From contig CAIRYG010000005.1 of NCBI GenBank assembly GCA_903882745.1, positions 248,001-312,000 of the forward strand: a stretch of 64,000 nucleotides of DNA, written 5' to 3'. The DNA comes from an uncultured Gemmatimonadota bacterium. Lineage in GTDB: Bacteria; Gemmatimonadota; Gemmatimonadetes; Gemmatimonadales; Gemmatimonadaceae. Every line of letters starts with the position of its first letter. Position 1 is the stretch's first letter. Made by a program: the position numbers and the translations under genes. Shown piece after piece: positions 8,314 to 15,726 of the stretch. The notes beneath the pieces are model-generated. The model saw only the letters and a list, made by a program, of their open reading frames with translations. It had not been told where the DNA came from and did not search any database.

Positions 8314-9697
8314 GAGACGAGAGGTTCAGGGTTCCGGTGCTGTCACCGAGCGTCTTCATGTCGTTCACGCCGAGCGTGTGCATCATGCTCAGCATCGCAT
8401 TCGCCATCGGGGTGCCATCCGGCGCCTTGATGTGCACGTTGCCGCCCATCCGGCCGTCGGCCTTGCCCACCACGATCAGCGGGCAACGGCGATGGCTATG
8501 CAGGTTGCTGTCGGCCATCGGCGATCCGTAAATGATCATCGTCTTGTCGAGCAGGTTGCCATCATTTTCCTGAATCGCCTTGAGCTTGTTCAGGAAGTAC
8601 GGCAACTGCGCCACATGGTACTTGTTGATCATCTGGAAGTCGCTCACGCCCTTCTTGTTGCCGCCATGGTGCGACGCCGGGTGGAACGGCTTGTCGGTGC
8701 CGCTCTCCGGGTACGTACGCGCCGATCCGTCACGGCCCATCTTGAACGAGAACACGCGCGTGATATCCGACGCAAAGGCGAGCGCCTGAATATCGAACAT
8801 CACCGCCACGTGCTCCGAGAACGAATCCGGCACACCAGCCGGCGCTTCGGGCATGTCGCGCTGTTCGCCGCTCATGTTGCGGGTTTCGATCGCCTGAATG
8901 CGGCGCTCGACTTCACGGATGTCTTCGAGATAGCGGTCGAGACGGGTGCGGTCGTCAGCACCGAGTGAGCCCTTGAGCGAGACCATCTCGCCCGCGACCC
9001 AGTCGAGAATGCTGCGACGCGACTGCCGACGCGCAAAACGCTCTTCCGTTGACCCGCCAACCCCGAACAACTTCTCGAAGGCCACGCGCGGGTCGCGAAT
9101 CACGGGCAGCGGCTCCGTGGGCGAGGCCCACGAAATGGAGTCGGTGTACACGCAGGCATAGCCGTAGGCGCATCCGCCCGCCTGGTCCACATTCTCAATG
9201 CACAGCTGCATCGAGGGGATCGGCGTGGTCTGGCCAAACTTGCGGGCGTAGATCTGGTCGATCGACTCGCCCACGTGAATGTCCGACCCTTCGGTCTGCT
9301 TCGGGTGCGACTGCGTCAGGAAGACCGCGCTCGACCGGAAGTGATCGCCGCCGATTTCCTTCGGTGCGTTCGGCTCGGCTTCACGGCAATCCGTGTTGCT
9401 GATGATGGTCAGGTAGTCGCGGAACGGCTCGAGCGGGCTCAACGCCGACGGCGAGAGATCGTACGCGCGTCCCGTGGCGGCCGGTGCCCAGTAGTTCAGC
9501 GATGCGCCGAGTTCGTTGCAACCCGCCGCGCCGTGCACCATCTCGATCGCGACCATGCGCGGCGCCTGCTGCGACGTGATCCGCCACGTCGGCTTGCCCG
9601 CCGGGAACATGGCGTCGAGGAAGGGGAGTGCGACGGTCGCACCCATTCCTTGCAGGAAGGTACGACGCGGAAGTGCCTTGCCACTGATGTACGTCAT
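8306..9697 (-). CDS. DUF1552-family exported protein
   Basis: 463 residues. The N-terminus ALPRRTFLQGMGATVALPFL is a twin-arginine signal. The rest matches DUF1552 as known from Planctomycetes, Verrucomicrobia and relatives: GGDHFRSSAVFLT, SIDQIYARKFG, FEKLFG, DRTRLDRYLEDIREVERRI, DIQALAFASDITRVFSF and ASHHGG. The biochemical role of the family is not established. Members almost always sit next to a DUF1592-type protein, as here, where the gap to the upstream gene is 21 nt. Late parts (DKTMIIYGSPMAD, HSHRRCPLIVVGK) resemble DUF1501/sulfatase-fold proteins, suggesting a metal-dependent hydrolase-like fold. Tat export suggests folding, perhaps with a cofactor, in the cytoplasm. Confidence 0.9.
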   Translation of the reverse strand: MTYISGKALPRRTFLQGMGATVALPFLDAMFPAGKPTWRITSQQAPRMVAIEMVHGAAGCNELGASLNYWAPAATGRAYDLSPSALSPLEPFRDYLTIISNTDCREAEPNAPKEIGGDHFRSSAVFLTQSHPKQTEGSDIHVGESIDQIYARKFGQTTPIPSMQLCIENVDQAGGCAYGYACVYTDSISWASPTEPLPVIRDPRVAFEKLFGVGGSTEERFARRQSRRSILDWVAGEMVSLKGSLGADDRTRLDRYLEDIREVERRIQAIETRNMSGEQRDMPEAPAGVPDSFSEHVAVMFDIQALAFASDITRVFSFKMGRDGSARTYPESGTDKPFHPASHHGGNKKGVSDFQMINKYHVAQLPYFLNKLKAIQENDGNLLDKTMIIYGSPMADSNLHSHRRCPLIVVGKADGRMGGNVHIKAPDGTPMANAMLSMMHTLGVNDMKTLGDSTGTLNLSSHA

Positions 9698-9718
9698 CGG
9701 ATTCCTCGTGCTACGGGG

Positions 9719-12175
9719 TTAGCGGGTGCCGCTGGAGTTGCGTGTCGCAGCGTCGGCGGAAACTGCCGCCGGCACGCGACGCATACGGAATGCATCGCTC
9801 GATACGATGCCCATCACAAACCGGTCAAACTTGTAGCCGCTGGGTTCAGCGTCACGCTGAATCTTGCGGATGGTCGGCTGGTCGTAGAACTCCACGCGGC
9901 GCCCGAGGGCGTATGCCATCAGGTTCTGCGTGAAGGAGCGCACGATCGGCGTGGGGTGCTTGAGCAATGCGGCACGCAGTTCCGGCAGCGACGACACCGC
10001 GGAGCCATCATACAGCTGGCCTTGCGTGTCGAGCGACGCGCCGTTCTCGCGAATGCGCCACTGGCCGGTCACATCAAAGTTGTCGAGGGCCAAGCCAATG
10101 GGGTCAATGACCTTGTGGCACGACACGCACGCCGGGTTCGCCCGGTGCATTTCCATCCGCTCACGGGTGCTGAGGAAATGTCCGTCCTTGGCCTCGCCCG
10201 TCTTTTCCAGGTCCGGCACATTCGGCGGCGGCGGTGGCGGCGGCGATCCGAGGATCACTTCCATGACCCACTTACCGCGGAGCACCGGCGACGTACGATT
10301 CGCGTGCGAGGTCAGCGTCAGAATGCTGCCCTGACCCAGGAGCCCGCTCCGGCGATTGTCGGCATACTGCACGCGACGGAAGTTGCTGCCCGTGATTCCG
10401 GGCATGCCGTAGTGCTGGGCGAGCTCGTCGTTGACGTACGTGTAGTTCGCCGTGAGCAGGTCGAGCACGCTCCGGTTCTCACGCACAATGCTCATGAAGA
10501 ACAGTTCCGTCTCGTGACGCATGGCGTCGGCGAGCTGCTGACGGAAGTTCGGAAACTGCAACGCGTCCGGATGCACCTTCTCAATGTCCTGCAGGCGCAA
10601 CCACTGGGCCGCAAATCGCGTGGAGAGGGCATCACTCCGCGGGTCGGCGAGCAACCGCGCGGCCTGGGTCCGAAGTCCTTCCGGCGTGCTCAACGCGCCA
10701 GCGCGCGCTGCGGCAATCAACTTGTCGTCCGGCGGTGTTCCCCAGATGAAGAACGACAGCCGCGACGCGAGATCGGCATCGCTCACCGCAACCCGCGACC
10801 CAGCCTTGGCGCCCTTCGGAATCTCTTCAACGCGGAAGATGAAATGCGGGCTCGACAGAATCGCCTCGAGGGAGCGGCGAACGCCGATCTCGAAGCCCCC
10901 TTCCTTGGCGCCGCGATCGTAGAACTTCATCAGCCCCGCGATGTCGTTCGCATTCAGCGCCCGACGGTACGCGGCACCACCGAGGGTCGCCACAATGCGC
11001 TCCGCACAGGGCCGCGCCTCGGCCGGCGACAGCGGCCGGCAGCTGAAAATCCGCTTGCGGCTCGGCGTGTCCGACACGCCAGTCGCGTTGAACGGCCCCG
11101 TGACGGTCACTTCACGCAGATGCGCGAGCATGGTCACGCCACTCTGCGAGCCGATCTGGGTGTCAGCGATGCTGTTCGCGATCGGCGCCAGATTGTCGTT
11201 CACCGGCCCATCAAAGGTGCGGACGAACGCCGCGGTCACACGCTGTGGGCCGGCGCGGAGCTGGATGGGCGGGGTCTTCACGTCCATCCCGGTCGGGTCG
11301 GCCTGCGACATCCCGCGATCCACGGGGACAAGCGCGACCCGCTCGCCGTTGACGGAAAACTCAATCATCTCGTCGAACGGCGCAGCGGAACCAAAGAGCT
11401 GGCCGGTTGGAATCGAGTGCATCATGGTCGACAGCACGTACTGGCCGTCGGCGGGGAAGATGTGCATCACGCTGATGCCGCCGCGCGTGCCGAACGGTGC
11501 ACCCTCCACCTGGTCCATCTGGGACGCGAGCCGCGGAATCTTGTAGGTCTTGGCGGCGCGGGTGGCCTTCGGGTCGCCCACCGCCAAGCGGCTCACTTCC
11601 GCGGCAGCGTCCATGTAGGCGTCGAGCGTCGTCGCCGAGGGGACCTGCACGTCGGAGATGTTGTCGAAGTTGTTGCTCTTGGTGTCGAGCGGCAGCCACG
11701 AGCCGGCGTCAATGTCGAGCGTGAGCAAGTCGTGCACTGACTTCTCGTACTCGGAGCGGTTCAACCGCTGGAAGCTGCGCGACCCCGGGTTCGGATTGAC
11801 CGCTGCGGAGGCGTCAATCAGCCGTTCAAGGGTCGAGGCCAAGGCCGCGAGTGTGTCACCGCCGGGCTTCTCCCATCCTGGGGGCGGCATCATTCCCGCA
11901 CGGAGCTTGGCAATGATCTTTTCGGAGAGTGCGGGCGACTTGGCCGCCGCCGCCACATCAAAAGTCTCAAGCGAGAGGTCGCCGCGACGTTTGTCGTCGT
12001 TATGGCACTCCGCGCACCGCTTCTGCACCACGGACGTGAGAGCCTCTGGGGAGACAATCAGCGCGTGCGTGACAGGTGCCCGCGCGGCGACCAGCGCCGC
12101 AGGACGCACGGCGTAGGCAACACAGACGGACGCGAGCAACAGTCCGGAAACCGTTGCAACGGTGATAGCTCTCAC
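9719..12175 (-). CDS. DUF1592/1588/1587/1595/1585 protein with two CxxCH haem motifs
   Basis: 818 residues from the GTG at 12175, chosen because a signal peptide (VRAITVATVSGLLLASVCVAYA) follows and GAGAG lies about 10 nt before it; an upstream frame to 12409 is ignored. A cytochrome-like domain carries CAECH at residues 54-58. DUF1587 (FQRLNRSEYEKSVHDLL), DUF1595, DUF1592 (SRLSFFIWGTPPD), DUF1588 (HANRTSPVLRGKWVMEVILG, then CVSCHKVIDPIG with the second haem motif) and DUF1585 (TQNLMAYALGRRVEFYD) follow in the order seen in Planctomycetes. Probably a periplasmic c-type haem protein working with DUF1552. The pathway is unknown; electron transfer or polymer breakdown are guesses. Confidence 0.9.
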   Translation of the reverse strand: MRAITVATVSGLLLASVCVAYAVRPAALVAARAPVTHALIVSPEALTSVVQKRCAECHNDDKRRGDLSLETFDVAAAAKSPALSEKIIAKLRAGMMPPPGWEKPGGDTLAALASTLERLIDASAAVNPNPGSRSFQRLNRSEYEKSVHDLLTLDIDAGSWLPLDTKSNNFDNISDVQVPSATTLDAYMDAAAEVSRLAVGDPKATRAAKTYKIPRLASQMDQVEGAPFGTRGGISVMHIFPADGQYVLSTMMHSIPTGQLFGSAAPFDEMIEFSVNGERVALVPVDRGMSQADPTGMDVKTPPIQLRAGPQRVTAAFVRTFDGPVNDNLAPIANSIADTQIGSQSGVTMLAHLREVTVTGPFNATGVSDTPSRKRIFSCRPLSPAEARPCAERIVATLGGAAYRRALNANDIAGLMKFYDRGAKEGGFEIGVRRSLEAILSSPHFIFRVEEIPKGAKAGSRVAVSDADLASRLSFFIWGTPPDDKLIAAARAGALSTPEGLRTQAARLLADPRSDALSTRFAAQWLRLQDIEKVHPDALQFPNFRQQLADAMRHETELFFMSIVRENRSVLDLLTANYTYVNDELAQHYGMPGITGSNFRRVQYADNRRSGLLGQGSILTLTSHANRTSPVLRGKWVMEVILGSPPPPPPPNVPDLEKTGEAKDGHFLSTRERMEMHRANPACVSCHKVIDPIGLALDNFDVTGQWRIRENGASLDTQGQLYDGSAVSSLPELRAALLKHPTPIVRSFTQNLMAYALGRRVEFYDQPTIRKIQRDAEPSGYKFDRFVMGIVSSDAFRMRRVPAAVSADAATRNSSGTR

Positions 12176-12289
12176 GTGATTAGCTCTCAGTTTTATGCAG
12201 ATAGTAACGCCCTTGCATCCTATAAGGGCCGCCGAGATAAACTGGGCCAGAAACCAAAGCCCCGCAAGTACTTCACCAACAGGGTAGGC

Positions 12290-12302
12290 GGGGGGGGGGG
12301 GG
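12290..12302 (+). repeat. Homopolymer of 13 G
   Basis: An uninterrupted G13 in the divergent region between the DUF1592-type gene and the HpcH/HpaI-like gene, about 85 nt before the GTG at 12388. Slippage here could change spacing between promoter elements. It could also be an assembly-length error. Confidence 0.9.
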
Positions 12303-12387
12303 CCAGACCGCCCCCTTGCCGATATTCGTCGTTGGCGCGATACTCGCCGTCGACCGAAAGTCACCATCCCTGTTTCCGGAGATTCCT

Positions 12388-13344
12388 GTGCGCGTTCGTT
12401 GGATTCCAACCCTGCTTCTGGTTACGCTTCCCGCTCTGCTAGCGTTGCATCAGGGCGCCCGTCACCTGAACCCGGTGGCCGAGCTACTGGCGCAGCATAA
12501 GCCGGTCTTCGGTCTTTATGCGCCCTCCAACCGTCGCCCCCGGGGTGATACCACCACGGTCCCGACCAAAACCGCGGCCCAGCTGGCCGCCGACGCCCTG
12601 GCGCGTACCCCCTCGGATTTCGTCTTTGACGGGGCCATGGAAGGGGACTGGGACAAGGGCTACGCCGGCTATTTGGACTTCGTCAAGGGGATGCAGGACG
12701 GCGGGACCCCGGCGCAGCGCTGGGCCCACCCCCTCGCCGTGAAAACCCATAAGATCGCCGAGAACCCGACCCTCGCCGCCGAACGCATTGGCAAGGCGCT
12801 CAATATGGGGGTCACCACCGTGATGTTCCCCGAGGTGGAGAGCGCGGTGGAGCTGAAGGCCGGGCTTGCGGCGATGCGCTTCAAGGCGCAGGGCGGCACG
12901 CGCCCTGACGTGGTGGGGAACGCCCCGGCCTACTGGGGGATGTCGGACAAGGAGTACAAGGCAAAGGCCGACCTGTATCCGCTCAATCCCAACGGCGAAC
13001 TCACGAACTGGACGATCGTCGAGAGCAAGGAAGGGCTCGCCCACGTTCGAGAGATCGCGGCGGTGCCAGGCATCGGCGTGCTGTGGCCCGGTGCGGGGAC
13101 GCTCCGCGGGGTGTTCACAACGACCGACGCCGACGGCAAGCGCACCTTCGACGAGAAGGGATGGGAAGGGGCAATCCAGCAGGTACTCGCCGCCTGCAAG
13201 GAGTTCAAGATCGCCTGCGGCTTCCCGGCAAACGCGACCGATATCGAGATGCGCATGAAGCAGGGATTCTCCGTGTTCGTCATGAACTGGGGGGACCCGG
13301 GCTTCAAGGCGGTGGAGATCGGCATGAAGGCAGGCGGTCGCTAA
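12388..13344 (+). CDS. Secreted HpcH/HpaI aldolase-like protein
   Basis: 318 residues from the GTG at 12388, which has GGAGA 5 nt upstream and starts a signal peptide (VRVRWIPTLLLVTLPALLALHQGA); an upstream ATG at 12316 is less likely. The barrel shows the order of 2-keto-3-deoxy aldolases: LGMVTTVMFPEVE-like strand (GVTTVMFPEVESA), IVESKEGLAHVREIAAVPGIGVLW and DPGFKAVEIGM. The metal-binding Glu of the (I)E strand is present as IVES. The Asp of the usual GPxDLS loop is replaced: the sequence is GAGTLRG. Cytoplasmic aldolases of this family need that Asp for Mg2+ or Mn2+. Export plus an altered metal site suggest a changed function. Confidence 0.75.
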   Translation: MRVRWIPTLLLVTLPALLALHQGARHLNPVAELLAQHKPVFGLYAPSNRRPRGDTTTVPTKTAAQLAADALARTPSDFVFDGAMEGDWDKGYAGYLDFVKGMQDGGTPAQRWAHPLAVKTHKIAENPTLAAERIGKALNMGVTTVMFPEVESAVELKAGLAAMRFKAQGGTRPDVVGNAPAYWGMSDKEYKAKADLYPLNPNGELTNWTIVESKEGLAHVREIAAVPGIGVLWPGAGTLRGVFTTTDADGKRTFDEKGWEGAIQQVLAACKEFKIACGFPANATDIEMRMKQGFSVFVMNWGDPGFKAVEIGMKAGGR

Positions 13345-13363
13345 GCTATTGTAAAATAACGAG

Positions 13364-13406
13364 ATACAAAAAAAGGGCCGCGCAGATCGCGCGGCCCTTT
13401 TTGTAT
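13364..13406. terminator. Bidirectional terminator
   Basis: Stem built from an A-run plus GGGCCGCGC / GCGCGGCCC plus a T-run, centred on AGAT. Runs of A and T on both sides give a U-tract in either direction for the convergent HpcH-like (plus) and creatininase-like (minus) genes. Confidence 0.9.
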
Positions 13407-13423
13407 CAGACGTGCGAGACCTG

Positions 13424-14278
13424 CTACTTCGCCGGCGGCGGAATCAGTCGCTGAATCTGCCGAATGCCGTATTCCATCTTCAAATCAAACATCCGTTTAC
13501 CAAGCTCGGCCGTCGAGCGTCGAGCGTCGCCGGTGATGCCGTTGTTCAGGCGCGTGGCATTCGGATCACGCGGCGCCCCTGGGGCCTGAACTGGGTCGCC
13601 CAACGCGGTCGCCACGAGCTCTTTCCGCACGCAGGCATCGGCGCACAGGTACAGCAACTCCGACGTGTCAATCAGACTCGCGTGGCCGCCGGTCGGGTAG
13701 CCGTTCTTGGCCAGCCATTCGTCAAACGCGGCCTGCCGCGGAGCGTAAATCGAATCCGCGTAAAACACATGCACGCCCTGCGGCGCGTACTTGGCGTCGA
13801 GCTTCTCCGCTACGGACTTGTAGGCGTTCGGCTGCCCACCCCCGTGGTCTCCCATCAGCACGACGTTCTTAAAACCTGTCTTGATCGCCTCTTCCGACAT
13901 GCGCTCCAGCATCGCCGAAAGCAGCTCCGGCGTGAGCCCAATCGTCCCGGGCAGCTGCGCACTCGCGCTATTCGGCGTGTAGGCAAGCACCGGCATCGCG
14001 ATCGCGTTGCCAAGCCGGACGGCGAGTTCCTTCACCGTGGCCTTCGCCATGTAGTTGTGGCCGCCATTGATGTTCTGCGGACCACGCTGTTCGGTGCCGC
14101 CCGTGTAGAACAGCGCCGTGGTCTTCCCCGCGGCAAGCGCGGCCTTCACTTCGGGCCAGGTCATGTTCTCGAACTCGACCAATGGTGCCGCCGACTTCGA
14201 TTGGGCCTGCGTCACGATCGGTGTGAGCAACAGCGTGCACAGCGCGAGTGCGATCCGACGCGCGAAAACGTTCGACAT
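13424..14278 (-). CDS. Secreted creatininase-family protein with altered metal ligands
   Basis: 284 residues with a signal peptide (ALCTLLLTPIVTQAQ). The creatininase/creatinine amidohydrolase fold is recognised by MTWPEVKAAL, GGTEQRGP, the GTIGLTPELLSAML segment, VVLMGDHGGGQP and GGHASLIDTSELLYL. In the classical enzyme the first motif reads EQHGPHLPxxxD, giving a Glu, a His and an Asp as metal ligands. Here it reads EQRGPQNINGGHN: the His is Arg and the Asp position is His. The later GDHGGG keeps the His. The family hydrolyses cyclic or linear amides with Zn or Mn; catalysis here may differ. It is monocistronic between two terminators. Confidence 0.82.
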   Translation of the reverse strand: MSNVFARRIALALCTLLLTPIVTQAQSKSAAPLVEFENMTWPEVKAALAAGKTTALFYTGGTEQRGPQNINGGHNYMAKATVKELAVRLGNAIAMPVLAYTPNSASAQLPGTIGLTPELLSAMLERMSEEAIKTGFKNVVLMGDHGGGQPNAYKSVAEKLDAKYAPQGVHVFYADSIYAPRQAAFDEWLAKNGYPTGGHASLIDTSELLYLCADACVRKELVATALGDPVQAPGAPRDPNATRLNNGITGDARRSTAELGKRMFDLKMEYGIRQIQRLIPPPAK

Positions 14279-14284
14279 GGAAAT

Positions 14285-14326
14285 CCTCAGGAAAAAGAAA
14301 CGGACGATGATTGCTCATCGTCCGTT
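14285..14326 (-). terminator. Rho-independent terminator of the SusCD operon
   Basis: Perfect 12-bp stem AACGGACGATGA / TCATCGTCCGTT (14299-14310, 14315-14326), tetraloop TTGC. Read on the minus strand it is followed by TTCTTTTTCC. It lies between the SusD stop and the creatininase-like start. Confidence 0.85.
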
Positions 14327-14351
14327 CCCTCGTGATTGAAACGACGACCTC

Positions 14352-15713
14352 TTACGCCTTGCGGTCGAGGCAACCCGTGAAGCTCGGGTTGTTCTTTTCC
14401 GTAACCGGCACGATCATGTTGACGTCGGTGCCGTAGTTGTTGCCAACGCGCACATCCACCGCGCCCGTCGGGAACACGGTTTCTGCGTCACGACCATACT
14501 GACGGACCAAGCGACGCAGATCGCCGAGGCGATGCCCGGTGAGCCACAGCCACAGCGCGCGCTCCTTGAAGAGCATGTCGACTGCGGCAGCCTGCGTGGT
14601 CGGCGACGCCGCGAGCGGCGTGATCGCAGCGGCCAAGCCGGTGGCGCGGAGCACATTGAGACGCGCGAAGACCGAATCGCGATCCGCCTGTGTTGCACCC
14701 TGCAACTTGGCTTCGGCCTCGATCAGGCGAGCCTCGATGCCGTCGGCCAAAATCACCGGCGAGTTCTGCGCCGTGTACTTCCCTTCGATCGGGAGGTTAC
14801 GGTTCGTGCCGTCAAAGCCGGTACGGGTCGTCGACGCCGTCCACGGGGCGCGGGGATCCGCTGGCGTGGTCAGGTAGGCGAGTCCGTTGGTGCCTTCGTT
14901 CGTGCCCACGGTGTACCGCGATCCGTTGACGAACGTGGCATTGTAGATGCCGTTCTGCTGACGGCCTGTCGCCACCGAGTGGAAAATGGTGTACTTGTAC
15001 GTCGTCGGCACCGCAGCCACCGCGGCCGCAGCCGCCGAGAACTGCCCCTGGTTGAGCAGGGCACGCGCCTTACCAATAGCCGCGAGGTACTTGGGGTTGG
15101 TCCCCGTGGAGAGCGTCGTGGCGGTGTCGAAGGACGCAGAAGCCGTCGTGAGCATCTGCGTGGTCGTCAACGGCAAGCCGTAGACGAACGATCCGTCAGC
15201 GGCAACGGAGCTGAACGGCACGCCAGAGCAATACGCTTCGGCAAAGAAATCCTCCATGTACCCACGCACCGCGTACATCTCGGCGAGCGAGTCCTTGGCC
15301 GCCGTGGTCGCCGGCTTCACCTTGCCCCAGGCAATGATCGACGTCGTCAAGCCAGCGCGGGCGAGATGCATGTTGTTGTACATCGTGCTCGCAGCGCCGC
15401 GCAGATTTTCATTCTGGCGACGTTCGTTCGTGAAGTAACGATCCGCGAACGTATCCACGGTCTTGATCGCGTCGCCCATGTTTTCGGTCGACACCAGGTA
15501 CCCGTCGATATTGCCCGAGAACGCGACGACGAAATCTTGATACGCACCGTTGCGCATCGTGGTCGCGCCGAGGCTGCTGTTGAGCACCGACGCCGACAGC
15601 ACGTCGGGCGTGGCCACGTTCAGGATGTCCTTGCTGCAACTGGCCAGCACCATCGCGGCTGCCAGAGCGCCGACCGGCCGAAGGGCGCGGCGCGCAGAAA
15701 ATGTATAGGTCAT
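14352..15713 (-). CDS. SusD/RagB-family outer-membrane lipoprotein
   Basis: 453 residues. The lipoprotein signal ends at LASCS, so the protein is anchored through that Cys. A SusD-like TPR scaffold follows (NMHLARAGLTTSIIAWG, AEMYAVRGYMEDFFAEAYC), and the end carries the typical RALWLWLTGHRLGDLRRLVRQYG segment and NMIVPVTEKNNP. SusD proteins cap a SusC transporter and bind glycans, peptides or other oligomers at the cell surface. The gene starts 13 nt after the SusC stop, the standard SusC-SusD order. Binding residues cannot be assigned, so the substrate is unknown. Confidence 0.92.
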   Translation of the reverse strand: MTYTFSARRALRPVGALAAAMVLASCSKDILNVATPDVLSASVLNSSLGATTMRNGAYQDFVVAFSGNIDGYLVSTENMGDAIKTVDTFADRYFTNERRQNENLRGAASTMYNNMHLARAGLTTSIIAWGKVKPATTAAKDSLAEMYAVRGYMEDFFAEAYCSGVPFSSVAADGSFVYGLPLTTTQMLTTASASFDTATTLSTGTNPKYLAAIGKARALLNQGQFSAAAAAVAAVPTTYKYTIFHSVATGRQQNGIYNATFVNGSRYTVGTNEGTNGLAYLTTPADPRAPWTASTTRTGFDGTNRNLPIEGKYTAQNSPVILADGIEARLIEAEAKLQGATQADRDSVFARLNVLRATGLAAAITPLAASPTTQAAAVDMLFKERALWLWLTGHRLGDLRRLVRQYGRDAETVFPTGAVDVRVGNNYGTDVNMIVPVTEKNNPSFTGCLDRKA

Positions 15714-15726
15714 ATGTGCGCTCGGC

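Noticed and set aside
9275-11740. Open frame of over 800 codons antisense to the DUF1592-type gene
   Set aside because: Arg/His/Val-rich translation without domains, lying opposite a gene with clear domains and haem motifs; high GC makes such antisense frames common.
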